Position numbers and translations under genes: made by a program. A stretch of DNA of 64,000 nucleotides from positions 4,092,001 to 4,156,000 of the forward strand of contig AP026538.1 in NCBI GenBank assembly GCA_026075535.2, given 5' to 3'. This stretch comes from Tricholoma matsutake. Lineage: Eukaryota > Basidiomycota > Agaricomycetes > Agaricales > Tricholomataceae. This document shows, piece by piece, positions 31,256-42,922 of the stretch (position 1 is the first letter of the stretch; the number at the start of each line of letters is the position of its first letter). Under the pieces are notes generated by a model. The model was not told the origin of the DNA. It was given only the letters and a program-made list of their open reading frames with translations, and did no database searches.

Positions 31256-32374
31256 TCAGCACACGGTATTCCATATCGATCTCAATGAACCGCACTCACC
31301 AGATTCGCCAGCGGGAATTGTAAGGCTGGCTATGGCTGGAATGACCTTGATCGCTAATCCTGGAAGCTTAACGTCGACCTGGTAGGTCGATGTCATATTC
31401 ACTGTAGCAACATATTCTGATAGACGGTGGCTTGGGATCTCCAATACGACAACTTGGCTGAGGACAGTGCGATGGTGCCGTTAATCTTGACTGTCCCAAC
31501 CAACTTGATACCAAGTTCTCCCCACCAGAAATCAATGACCAACACAGGAGGTAGTGCCTCGTCTCCCTTGAATTCGAATGCTACACTTGGGAGGGTGCCC
31601 TCATGCAACCGAATGCCTCGTTCTATTTGGTATAAAACCCACTAGACGAGATCACGACTCTCGTATAAGGTAATCTTCGAATTGAACTTCTTCACCTCGG
31701 CACTGGAGGAAGTTTCACTGGTACGAGTTCCCATAAGGGTCACAGTTGCAGAAGGGATACCAAAAATCCCGGTCAAGGTACCTCCTATTGTCGCAGCCGA
31801 AGTATTCTTGCTGGCAGTTATCTCTGTCGTTTCGCTGCCTGATGCCGGCGTTTCAAATGTTTTCTTCACATCGATGTCGACAAGCTCCGTCGTGGTGTCG
31901 AGAGTCACCTAAGAGATGGACCAGCTCATACCTAGTATATTTCGTTTTTGGCTGTCCTTGGAATTTTAGTTTCTGAAATTCCGCATAGGACTTGGAGAGT
32001 TGCCTAGGTTTCAGCGGAGGTGGATATCCGTCTAAAAGAGGAATAGAATTTCCAGGTTTTCCGAGAAAGTGCAGAGCCTACTTGAACTGTTAGCCTTCCA
32101 TTGATCTGCAGCTCCTGAAAAAGAGTAGAAAAGTAGTCATCACAACCCCTGCAGTAGATGTTGGCCAACACGTCAAAGGACATATGTTGTTTTTTCCTTT
32201 AGCGTTTAGATCTTCAGGATCCCCATCTGGATCCCTATTCCCACCATAATTGTAACTGTGGTCCTGAGAGTTCTTATCCTTCTGAGATCTATTGTGATAC
32301 TCACCGTCTCCACCATCTGCTCCTCCCTTTGCTGAATTTCCGGACGACAAAGTACCTGCTATGCCGTTCGGCAT
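31256..32374 (-). pseudogene. Gly/Asp-rich basidiomycete unknown protein, probably decayed
   Basis: Minus-strand pieces in order: a Gly/Asp/Asn-rich N-terminus (GGADGGDGEYHNRS, GGNRDPDGDPEDL); a short exon ELQINGRLTVQ bounded by plausible splice sites near 32100; DGYPPPLKPRQLSKSYAEFQ; TLDTTTELVDIDVKKTF; a Ser/Thr-rich block with GGTLTGIFGIPSATV and AEVKKFNSKITLYES; then after a TAG (near 31642) HEGTLPSVAFEFKGDE and VIDFWWGELGIKLVGTVKIN. The last segment, YQVDVKLPGLAIKVI, is in another frame. I recall this block order from repeated mushroom hypothetical proteins but know no function. The stop and frame change suggest a pseudogene; unseen introns could explain part. Confidence 0.5.
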
Positions 32375-32410
32375 GCCAGTATAGGGAATGGGCTACAATG
32401 ATCTTAGAGC

Positions 32411-33025
32411 TCATCGTGCCAGAAGAATGATTTGTTGTGAATTGTTCGCTCTAGAAAGCACAAGCTCATCAAAGTCCCAGACGCCGCCATCGTCTTTGAA
32501 GACAGGCGTTCGAAGAGAAGATGATACTGTAAAGATAACTCCGGGATACGGAGAGACCAGCTTGCCAAGTTCGATCACGAGAGGAGATTCAGCCAAGATT
32601 CAGCAGATATTTTGGCAGAAGTAAATATATAGATCTCCTCAACATATCCGACTCCGAGTGTAATGAGAGATTCGTTGACTCCTGCGTGAACGGAGTAATC
32701 GGATTGCGAAACAGGAGAAGGTGGCCTCGAGTTGAGCACCTCCCTCTTTCATTTGGTTCAACGCGCTTTCTGCACAAAGGAGGTATGAACGGTGGATGGG
32801 GGTAATGTCATTCGAGAAGGGTATATCTGAGGGAAGAAGTATTGTATCAGATAATTCTGCGCAAGACCTATAGAACTTCCTCACCATAAGTACTTCTCCC
32901 AGCTGATTCGCTTCCTCTTCCGTCATTCCGCAACGATCCACCAACTGCCTTATTCCAGGTCCAGTAACAGTCTTAAGTTCCTTCACCCGGCTAAATTCCC
33001 CCGTATACGTGACATTCATAATCAT
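32411..33025 (-). pseudogene. Frameshifted remnant of an unknown basidiomycete protein
   Basis: The first frame gives TGPGIRQLVDRCGMTEEEAN, LGEVLMVRKFYRSCAELSD, ILLPSDIPFSNDITPIHRS and LEATFSCFAIRL. The sense then moves to another frame (HAGVNESLITLGVGYVEEI) and, across a small duplication around 32590-32610, to a third (ESPLVIELGKLVSPYPGVIF, VWDFDELVLSRANNSQQIIL). The three parts read like one protein broken by two indels. No known domain recognised. It lies immediately downstream of the G-domain remnant in the same direction and may have been part of one gene with it. Confidence 0.5.
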
Positions 33026-33054
33026 TGACTCGGAGAATCATTCAACTGGCTGCA

Positions 33055-33760
33055 TCATTCCAGGCAGTGTGCCCTCAACAAATGCCATATTTTCGACTTC
33101 CCGTGTTCATCAAACATATATCCACCAGATCTAGAATGTTTGCCCCGGATTGCTGTGATACACCCTACACCCTGAGGATACATCCCGTACTGTTGGAAGG
33201 TGCCACTGTTCTGCATCCGCCACTCGTCCATCACTTCCTCCTGCTCCAGTCCGGTGATGGCAATAATAATTGGGACCTCGTTGCGCAAATGATCTCGTGG
33301 AAGAGACGCCAGTACTTGTACGCGGAGTCCTTGATTCGAGGGCCTCGCATGCAAAAGGCGTCGGAGGTTGACGCCAGTCTCTAAACTCGTCAGCAGTCGG
33401 AAGAGTTGTAGAATTGCCTCGCTCTTGAGGACAGTTTCCACGTCTCAGTCGTCAAGTCCGGCGGTATCGTAGAGATTAAACGTTGAGCCCAGGATGTTCA
33501 CAACGTAACGCGCGCTCATAAATGTGCAACCGCGGACGCGGCCAGACACCGCCGCGACTGATTTTTCGGCGACCAAGTTGATAATGGAACTCTTTTCCAG
33601 AACCTGACTCCCCGGATAAAATGACGTTTGGAATCGGGATCGATGATAGTTCCTTTAGTCAAAGCAATGTCATAAAAAGGTCCGCAAGATGAAATTCTTC
33701 ATCAACCTTGAGAATGCTCACCAACCTTTCGCGGCTGTCGCGATACCATAACGAAATGTA
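33055..33760 (-). pseudogene. AIG1/GTPase-like P-loop protein, broken
   Basis: On the minus strand from about 33640: NVILSGESGSGK, the P-loop, directly followed by a one-base frame change. Next are SSIINLVAEKSVAAVSGRV, CTFMSARYVVNILGSTFNLY and DTAGLDD (the G3 Asp-x-x-Gly), then a TGA. The frame from 33441 continues with VETVLKSEAILQLF. A middle part makes sense only in another frame (FCMRGPRIKDSAYKYW), then VPIIIAITGLEQEE (G4-like) and YGMYPQGVGCITA. At least three frame changes and one stop: a dead copy of a fungal GTP-binding family, probably signalling or NLR-like in origin (inference). Confidence 0.65.
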
Positions 33761-34145
33761 TTAGCGACTCTATCGCTCTCCTATTGGCGCTTGAGTCTGC
33801 ACACTGCTTGCGGGTGCTCTCACTTTCGAGGTTTCCTCTTGTCCGACAGGGGCACGAGTTTTCTTGCGGACGCCCATACGAATTGTCAGGCTTGGCTCAC
33901 ATGCCAGGATTCTCCGGAAATCCATACCACCCTTGATATACGAAGTCAACGGCGATACCACATAATTTCCAGACTCCGCTATCAGTAATTCCAAAACAGT
34001 CGAGAATCTAATCTATGTATACCATCGTATCCTTGCCGAGAGGCATTGAAATTATGGGAAGCTGTACCTCGAAATTACTAGAATGACGCGTACTAAAGGA
34101 GGGAACAGGAAATAAAGGAAGGCGCAATATTTCATTTCATAATCC
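33761..34145. other. Spacer
   Basis: Short minus-strand open stretches may be the N-terminus of the broken GTPase-like gene; nothing firm. Confidence 0.3.
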
Positions 34146-35645
34146 CTAATATAAATCAAACATTCTCCCGATCGTGTCCTGTACGCCTTCATCTTTGGGG
34201 ATATCATGCTTTCCACTTATGGTCTTGAGAAGCGCAACCTTCCTGCCGTCAGCAGCGAACTCATCTAGCGTCCCGAAATTATGAATGCTGACACGAGAAA
34301 CCAACTCTGCGCGACGTGCATTTTGGAGAGCCAGCTGTACTGAGATTGCATCTAAGTCAGAAATGTTCATGAGTCCGGCGGCAGTCGGTGACTCTAAGAG
34401 AAGCGGATCAAGAAACGCGTCGAAAAGAGTGGATGAATGGGAATGTGGAATGTCCCAGTCGTTCTCTAGATTCACTATGAGGAGAGCAACTTTGAATGAG
34501 TATCAAAACACACCGGCATGAGCGATGAGTATGGAGGTCTTGATTTCCTGAACGAGGTGGTGAGGTAGGTAGCTTCATTCACAGCATGATCATCGTACCG
34601 GCACAAGTCTTAGGGTATCGTATTTATGTACCAGTGACCACGTAATAACATCTAACGACCGGTGAAGATCATCGTCATTCAAGCATGCCTTGCAGAGAAA
34701 ACAGACGACAAACCAGATGCCAGCGGTATCAACCTCAGAGGTTTTAACAACGGGAAAAGCCCGAAAAGATAGTATTCGTCTACGAGTCGTCGAACAGATG
34801 TGAATGGCTGCAGGGCGATACACACAGTCTCAGAGAGCACAGCACCCCAGTGGGATTGCATACGCACAGACATAAAAACAAGACCACGAGGTACGATATT
34901 CTCTCTCCCAAGCCCGGCAGTTAGAAGACCTGCAACTGCAGTTCCAAGGCTATGACCGACGATTATTATATCTTCAGCTCGGGCACCCTGTTTGATTAGA
35001 TAATCCCAACCAGCACGCGCATCTAAAGTGACACCGTCTTCAGTCGGAAGACCCTCGCTGTCCCCGAACCCGCGATAGTCAATCGCCAGTACATTAGAAT
35101 TTAATCGTGAAGTATAGGACGTGTATAGTGCGGTACGCAGTGGGGTTGCCCTAGTACCACTGTTTCCGTGCAGAAAGAGTATCGTCGGATTATTTCTCGT
35201 CGCAACTGGTATGAGATTTTTCTGTGGGGTATTGGAAGGCGGGAACGGAAGATTGCGATAGAACTTGTTTGAGAACACGTACCACGCGCCGATGGTAGTG
35301 TTGTCAGAGCTACGGAGTTTAATATTGACGGTCTTTCCAGCTAGGCATGGAGATTAGTTTTGAACTGTCTTAAACGAATAATAACAGGCTCACGAGCTAG
35401 TCCATAGTTCTCAGGGTGATCAAAGCTGTTGTACCCGGAAGAATATATGTGTGTAGCATAAAGAACTCTGTCAGTATTTCGTCAGCTCTGAACATCGAAT
35501 GAGGTGAGTCTATGTTACGAAACGATTTCTGGATGAATGGGGTCATCACCAGTACGACCACCAGGCCATAAAACAGTCCTATGCTTGCGAGGACTATGTG
35601 AACGCGACGTACAAGTCTCGTCGTAAGATGGCCCTTTGATGGCAT
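34146..35645 (-). CDS. Alpha/beta hydrolase, ABHD12-like, membrane anchored
   Basis: A spliced gene, at least five exons. Start MPSKGHLTTRLVRRV at 35645, followed by one membrane segment (VLASIGLFYGLVVVLVM). Catalytic region: ILFLHGNSGTRA (oxyanion loop), AIDYRGFGDSEG and GHSLGTAVAG with the nucleophile Ser near 34955; then PFTSVRRLVDEYYLFGLFP. After an intron comes a DWDIPHSHSS segment with the acid Asp, and near the end GKHDIPKDEGVQDTIGRMF with the catalytic His. All three triad residues are present, so the gene looks intact. The family comprises serine hydrolases of lysophospholipids and monoacylglycerols, usually at ER-type membranes. Exact substrate not inferable. Exon edges are approximate; one exon end (YGLA|gtgag near 35390) is well supported. 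Confidence 0.85.
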
Positions 35646-37976
35646 GGTGGTTAAGATACAAAACGAGGTCTACACCATCAACTGCTGTACCCCGGCCAGG
35701 TGTCGGAGCTAGGACGGTGATACTTACCTTGGCCTGGGCGGATGAATCGGAGGCAATTGACACACAAAACCAAATACAATCCGAGCGCCAAGCTCAGAAA
35801 TATGCGAAGAGATGCCTCGTGTACAGAGTACCATTCCTTGAGCTTAGATCTCTGACATGTGTGCTGACGGCGCCACTACGCCTATTTTCGAGACTCCACA
35901 GTGCTGCAGCAACCAGGAGAAAGACAGCTGCACAAACAGATCATATGCATACGAATAACTCTCATGTTGTTTGTTTCACACATACCCACAGTTTCTGAAT
36001 CTTTCGCTCACGCGACCGGGTTCTTTATTGGATCTAAACATAACTTGTGGTCACTCGAGTGGCTACTTCAAGTTGGTATCGTGTGTGCTTCCTTTAGACC
36101 GCTTGCCGACGGATGATCTTCCAGAGGTCCTTCTGGACCTCGTTAGTCGTTCTATCTGTCCACATGTTTCTTCTAGGAAATTCTCATGATTTTAGGCTAT
36201 GTTGCCGTGCGCCATGCGTGACGCCGGAATATACCAACCGCATTTGGACCCTATGAGCCAATTGACATCGGTCACTTTGACTCTTCGACCCTAACCGATC
36301 GGGATGCCATGCTCAAGTTTGGCGGTTCTTTCAACTCTTTCCTCTCAGGACAACATTATCTAACGACAAAGCCGTTGCCATCCACTTCCCTGTGGTTATA
36401 AGTACTCGCGATCTTGGTTCTTCACCACGTTGCCAGTGGTTACTTAGTACTTACTCTCCAACATGGAATTATCACACTAGTCCCATCTCAGATCCGTGAC
36501 CGTGCGCCGCTAGATGGAGGTACTGATATCATCATCTTCTCTTGACTTACGCGTGGCGGCAATTTGGGAAATTTCTACACACCTCAGTGATCACCCCGGG
36601 CATGGGTCCGTCATCTCGCCAGGATTTCTCGCTCTCACATACCGATGATTCGTGAAACATCGGCTCTCAGTTTTTCCATAATTCTTCAACCTTGACTTCC
36701 CATCTTTTCTAAGTATCAGGATCAGATCATCGACTCCGCGCTGTCGCACGATACCACAGCTAGGTGTCCAAGCCTGGTCTAGATTCCATCGAGCATCCCA
36801 AGAATTGTGAGTTCTCTGGATCCTCTATGTCCAAAACAGCCAGATCTTCCCGCCTCCACAAAAACATCGGTTCGGTTTATTATTGTCTGACCTGGATTGT
36901 GGCAGGGAAATCGAATCCACAGCATAATTGATCAAATTTTCTAGATCTCATGACTGGCTTCCCGCATATCTATATGAATTCAAACAAAATTGTAGCAAAT
37001 TTGGGAAAATGTGCTCTGCTCCCAGTCATGTGGCGTCACTGACGCTTTGGAGACGATACTGTACAGGAAACAGGAAACAAAGTCGATGGTGGTATACCAT
37101 CCTAAATCGCAGCATCAGCTTCCTGATCTTCCCTTCGGTTACCCGTATGCTGAGCCAGACGTACTGCCGCCCTCAAACGAAGTCTTAGCTCGGTTTAATG
37201 CAGTGTGTGTGTGCCTTGAGCATCGTGCGCCATAGAAATGCCCGCAGTGCGGTAATGTTATGGACGGCCGGACTGATCATGGATCGAGTGCCAAACATGG
37301 TCACTATTATACCATGAGTAGTATTATCAACTCGACTCCCCAAGATATGAGTTTGGCCATCATCAGTTTGGTAGGGTTCAAAAGGACAGTAGCATCCCTG
37401 ATAATGGTCCTGGCAGCCCAGATGTGGATGATGGTCACAGCGCCCGAACAGGAAAACAAATCAAAACAAATCAAACCCTAGACTCGGATGATGTTATCGC
37501 TTGGTTATCGCGACCATTACATAGTTTAGGTCACCAGGTGAGGGTGATGCGTCATATTTCCCGATAACTATCACGAACCTGTGGTGGAAGCACAGCGATA
37601 CCAAGTGTACGGGGAGTGCTGTCCACTTTGCAGAGTCGTGATGCATTCCATCCATATTTGTATTGCGACGTTTGTTTTTGCACGCTGCTCGCGCCGCCGG
37701 GCATAAGTACCCGTTGGGATCGGTTAGGGTCCGTTTACACGCCGCTGGAACCGGTTAGGATTTCGGTTAGGGTTCGGTTAGCAGTTAGGGTCAGGGTGCA
37801 TGAACGAGGCTCAATTGGTGTACCGCAGCCCTCTCAGTTATGGTGCGGTTCACTTAGCCACCACTTAGTTTGAATAACTGCCAAATTGACCCGAGTGGGA
37901 GAAAAAAGTATATGCCGAAAATGACGGGATTGGCCCTTTTAGACAGTAGGACCCCTGAAATCTCTACCACCTGAGG

Positions 37977-38700
37977 CCAGTGTGAATAAAAACTGGGTAA
38001 ATTTTTGAAAATGCCTCAGGTATTTCCAGATAAAAATTGGATAAAAATCAAGATTTTTTCAAAAATGTACTTATGAGGCAGAAGTGTGGATAAAAATTGC
38101 CAAGGTGATACTTGGCCTGGTCCGTATGCAGATAAAAAGCACATCATCCGAGGTTCGAACCAAATACATTGCACTTGGAGCACACATATAATACAGAGCA
38201 CACATATAATACAGAGCACACATATAATACAACTTCCACTACACCGTAACACACTAATATGTTTTTCTTCACAACTATACAAATATCTGTTTGAGTTCGG
38301 TTTGAGTAAACTTGAACTGCAATCTGTTAGCCATCACCACTGTCTTCAACCCATCACTCATAACCCACCAAACAGGTCATGTGCACAACATGTGCAGAGC
38401 TCATATCTCAAGGCAGTTACCTCAAGTCTTAAGTGGGTAGAGTGAAAAAGTTTCAGGTGCCCGATGATGTTGACAAGAAGTTTGAAGATTGATATTGATC
38501 CTTAGTTGTAGTTTCAACATATGTACAGTAATTCATATTTTGACTGTTGCTCAGTCTATAGGAACATTTGTTGTGCAGTGGGGAAATTTTTGAGATTTAT
38601 GCATAGGCCTGAGGTATGGTGTGGATAAAAATTGATACATTTGGGGGCCAGAGCCGATTTCTGGATAAAAACTGCCAAAATTTGTGTGGATAAAAATCAC
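37977..38700. repeat. Block with clustered GGATAAAAATTG words at both ends
   Basis: Variants of (T)GGATAAAAA(C/T)TG occur about five times at 37985-38130 and about four times at 38625-38700, in the same orientation, with unrelated sequence between. Such subterminal clusters are typical of small DNA transposons. No terminal inverted repeats or TSD could be proven. Confidence 0.4.
38179..38232. repeat. 18-bp repeat, three copies
   Basis: AGCACACATATAATACAG repeated at 38179, 38197 and 38215, the last base differing in the third. Confidence 0.9.
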
Positions 38701-38833
38701 AATGATCTGGATCAGGCATTTGGCAGAGCTTTCAGGGGTCTTGACATAGTGTTGCAATGTAGATGATTTCAAGAGTGAGCTAGTGGATTTCATGACTAAT
38801 GTACATAAATGCAACTAGTGAATTTCAGCTCAA

Positions 38834-38986
38834 TGTAATGAAGTTACAACCACATTTGACTGCTTAGTCACCATCATGGTCACCTGATGTAGATCATTCT
38901 CATATGACTTGTATTATCAGATTTTCACTTTTGAATTCATACTTCATTCCTGTTCATTTGTTTCGACCTTAGTGTTGGAAGTCCCA
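38834..38986 (+). mobile_element. Solo LTR of element C (153 bp)
   Basis: Same length and near-identical to 19429-19581. The flanks CTCAA and GACTT do not match, so no TSD is visible. Confidence 0.65.
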
Positions 38987-39615
38987 GACTTCCTTCCACT
39001 TTTTTTTGAACACGAATACAGTAGAAACGTGGACATCCCACGGCCACATCCTTTCCCCATCTTTTTTTTCGCCGTTTGGGATGGCCCTGAATGGACTTAA
39101 CGCCATTTTGACACCCCTGAATCTAAGCGCTGCCAAAATCGTCTTCCTATCACTAAATCTAGCCATAGCCAGCCACAAGTACCAAGATTGTCTTCTTGGC
39201 GATTGAATCTAGCCTCACCCAGTCACATTTAACATTTTCAAAAGGGCGAAAGAACCAGCTTCAACAGCACACACATCAAAGTGGAGGTGTATCACCGACG
39301 CTGAAAAGTACACATAGAAATACTCTGGCAATGCAAGAACTGCCCGACCACTCTTATCTCAATCTCCCACTGCACCCTGACACTGTACCCCAAACCTGTC
39401 ACCGTACTGTACCTACCACACCCTGAACTCACTGCAACAGACTGTACAAACTGTCTCAACATCCCTCACACTGCAACTCTTTGACGACATGCTCTCGTGC
39501 CCGCCAAACAGTGCATATAGTCAACCCCATGAACTGTACCTCTCCTGCTCTTTCCCCATTGACCTCACTCAACTCCAGCCCTGCACCCCCAATATGACAC
39601 CCATCTACCAGTGAC
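38987..39615. other. Leader or flank of element G
   Basis: No gene. Probably contains the untranslated leader of element G, but I could not define its 5' LTR. Confidence 0.35.
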
Positions 39616-39645
39616 TTGGACTCCTTGACACACTTGTCAACGAAC

Positions 39646-40700
39646 ATGTCCAATGCCAATAATATCCCATATGCAACAGCTGAAGTCATTCAATCAGGAA
39701 GTGGCGGCCCCATACTTTCCAGCGGCCGTCTAACAGTTGAGACCTTGCGAGTATTCAAGAATGCCTGCCGATGCTACTTTTCACACAAGAGAATGGCTGC
39801 CAATGAACGTGTAGGCAAGATTCTCTACAACTTCAAATCCACAGAAATACAGACATGGGTTTATGCAGAGGAAGTGTGCTTGGTCGCCCTAGACTTCACA
39901 GCCTTTGTCACAGAACTGAAGAAAAAGTTTTTGCTGTGCACTTGGGAACACTCCCTGGTCCGCGATCAGATTGCCTTACAAGGGGACACCGCCTTCCTCA
40001 CTTGGGTGGAGAAAGTTATTGCTGCCAACACCGAACTCGGAGGAGCATCCTCACCATACCACATTGCGGCAGATCGACTTTGTCTCCATCTCATTCCCCG
40101 CATGCAGCCTGCTCTTGAACGTGCTTATCATGCCAATAACCCTAAACCAAACACCTCTGGTGCTACCACTGGGATTTTAGATGCCATTGCAGACTTCGCA
40201 GATTGGAAAGAGCGCATTAACGTCCTCGACCTCAACATCACGGAGAAAAATGAAGAGTGGGTTAAGCACCTTGCCAAACTCTCCCCCACGTCGACCACTC
40301 CCCATGCCCCTGGCTCCACATGCTTGCCCAATCCCCTCCGTTCTTCCAACATTGCCAACACTTCTGCTATGGTGACCAAAGAAAGCTATGTGGGAATCCC
40401 AAAGCTCACCCGCAAAGAAAAGGATATCCTGAAAGCTCACCTTGGGTGCTACAAATGCCGAACATTTTATGCGGGACACTTCTCCCCAGATTGTGACCAA
40501 GAAAAACTCATGCCCGAAACTTGCAAGAAAATCATGGCCACCAATGCCGCTAAAGCCAAGGCAGCCTATGAGAAAATACGGGCAATATCATCACAGCAGT
40601 CTTCGAGGAGGATGAGAATAGTGAGGAATTCACAGATGGAGAGCTTGGCTCTGAAGAGGGTGATGAGTACATTCCCCATAAATCCTCATTCCCCACTCAC
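39646..40700 (+). pseudogene. Gag of element G
   Basis: Start MSNANNIPYATAEVIQSG at 39646 (an upstream in-frame Met at 39616 also exists). Gag domain with RVFKNACRCYFSHKRMAAN, ILYNFKSTEIQTWV and TELKKKFLL. Knuckle CYKCRTFYAGHFSPDC (C-X2-C-X6-H-X4-C) near 40447. A frame change around 40575 moves the sense to the pol frame (AVFEEDENSEEF), so gag and pol are nearly collinear here, unlike the ATGA overlap in G-prime. Confidence 0.8.
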
Positions 40701-42422
40701 TTGCAGTGGACATGCTGTGTGGATGCACCATTCACGTGCACTCCCACCCTGGTGTCCACCCTTATTGACCATGGATCTGCACCAGTCTTGATATCTGAAG
40801 ATCTCGTCGAAATCCTTGGCCTACAACGTTGCAAACTATTCAAACCAATGACCGTTTCTGGTGCATTTGCAATGAAGAAGGACTCTAGCCTGTTATTATC
40901 CGAGTATTGTAAATTACACCTGCAGTCTCCAGATTCTGCCTGGACGTCACACGTCTTGAACACGATTATCTGTCCTGGGCTTCACACCAAAATCATCCTT
41001 GGCCTCGACTTCCTTGTTACAAATAAAATAGTTGTCGATGCTGAACTACATACTGCAATAGCAAAAGAATCAAACTTCGACCTCCTCAATCCCCCTGACC
41101 CCACTAAGAACAGAAAATCAACCACACTCACACCTCATCAATGGCGGGTTCAAGAGAAGCGTGAGATTTGTGAAGGACAGGAGCAGACAATGAAACTGAG
41201 AAGGCTCGTTCACATGGAGCTCATGAATCTGTTTGCAGAAAACGAACACCACTTCGACTTCGAGAGGCACTCCGTTGGTCCTCCTGACATTGTGGCTGCA
41301 ATTAAAACTTGAATCACCCAGCTAGTGGCTGAAGTGGTCCTTCGCCATTTAGATAAAACCTTCAAGAACACTTTCAGGGATTGTTTCCCAGCCGATATCC
41401 CAAATGCAGCAGATCTCCCAAAGGACATTTATCACAACATCGAACTCAAACTGGGAGCACCTATTTCCACAGCATGAGCCTACTCATGCCCCCACAAGTA
41501 CTGAACAGGTTGGAAGACACTAATAGACCAACATTTTGCAGCGGGACACATCAGGCCATCATCCTCACCTTACACTTCACCCTCTTTCATCGTCCCGAAG
41601 TCAGACCCCTCTGTGCTACCAAGGTGGGTCAATGACTACCGTCACCTGAACTGCCTTACAATACCTGACAACTATCCCCTCCCATGAATTGATGATATTC
41701 TGGTGGACTGTGCGAAAGGAAAGGTCTGGGGAAAAATAGACATGACCAATTCGTTTTTCCAAACACTGGTGAATCCAGATCACATAAAGTACACAGCAAT
41801 GCTAACACCTTTTGGACTATGGGAATGGGTGGTCATGCCCATGGGGTTACGGAATTCACCTGCAACACACCAATGCCAGGTGACATTAGCGTTGCAGGAT
41901 CTCATCAGCCAAATATGCCATGTATACTTGGACAACATCATTATCTGGTCATCATCTCTTGCCGAACACAAACAGAATGTTGTGCTGGTCCTAGAAGCAC
42001 TACGGAAGGCAGAACTATTCTGCTCGCTTAAGAAATCGACGCTGTTCACCACCGAAATTGATTTTCTGGGCCATCACATCTCAGCATGGGGAATTGAAGC
42101 GGACTCCAGCAAGGTTGAGCATATACTGAAATGGCCAATGCCCAGATCTGCAAAACATGTCCAACAATTCCTGGGGATCATCAGATACATCTCTGCATTC
42201 CTCCCACAATTAGCTGAACATACAACAGTCCTCACCCCATTGACCAGAAAAGAATGCAATGTGAACTTCCCACCTTGGACTACATATCACCAGTATGCTT
42301 TTGATGCCATAAAAGCCCTAGTAGTTGGGTGCGACTGCCTTACTACAATCAATCATGAAGACCCTGGTGAAAATAAAATTTTTGTTACCTGTGACGCTAG
42401 TAGGCAGTGTACCGGCGCTGTC
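40701..42422 (+). pseudogene. Protease and reverse transcriptase of element G
   Basis: Protease: STLIDHGSAPVLIS (D-H-G) and IILGLDFLVTNKIV. After a TGA at 41310 and further breaks, RT: WVNDYRHLN, VWGKIDMTNSFFQTLV, FGLWEWVVMPMGLRNSPATH and VYLDNIIIW. The second catalytic Asp of Y-L-D-D is Asn (GAC to AAC), unlike G-prime. The RNase H start reads IFVTCDAS then CTGAV and stops at 42422, where LTR H begins. Confidence 0.8.
42418..42422 (+). repeat. TSD of LTR H, left copy (CTGTC)
   Basis: The partner is CCGTC at 43177-43181, one CpG-type difference. Confidence 0.7.
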
Positions 42423-42840
42423 TGTTACAATTTTTGTTATTGTAACCCAGGACAACCAGACGTACGCCGGCAAGACCGGGTACTTTATTTTTCTGATTCA
42501 ACTCGACTCACCTCTGACAGGAGACACTTTGACGAATGGTGACTCCATGCACCTGAACCCACTCCCACACATGCTGTGGTATGACACCCCCTTGACATGA
42601 GGTCCATGACGTCGGACTCTCACGATCGACATTGGATCCTTGACATTGGATCCGTGACATCGGACACCTCATGCTAGGCATGAGGCTTATCCTTTATTGT
42701 TCCCTGACATGCTGCGCCGCAGCACTCCATGACATCGGATGCCTCATGCGAGGCATGAGGCCTGTCATTTCTATTGTTCTTTCTATTTTTACTTGATAAC
42801 GATCCTGCATTCCGATTGGATGATAGGTATCTTAGAACTG

Positions 42841-42848
42841 TATATAAG
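42841..42848 (+). promoter_or_regulatory. TATA box of LTR H
   Basis: TATATAAG inside the LTR, with the stem-loop row starting about 80 bases downstream, so the loops would be in the transcript (R/U5). Confidence 0.5.
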
Positions 42849-42922
42849 CTGTAGTAATACTGCCTGTATTCCTCAGCTTGACCTAATTCAAATAATGGTC
42901 TTAGACTCAACCAGAACACTTG

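Larger units (their letters stand above)
35646..38830. other. Gene-poor repeat debris
   Basis: No intact gene. Possible decayed pieces: 36100-36190 plus strand (LPTDDLPEVLLDLVSRSICP, F-box-like start, weak) and 37100-37300 plus strand (QHQLPDLPFGYPYAEPDV, then KCPQCGNVMDGRTDHG with one CxxC), unidentified. Also present are TTAGGG-like words (37718-37795), a repeat-rich block (37977-38700) and an 18-bp triplet (38179-38232). Confidence 0.4.

Noticed and set aside
36100..36190. F-box-like start (LPTDDLPEVLLDLVSR)
   Set aside because: Too short and followed by stops; kept only as a weak mention in the gene-poor region.
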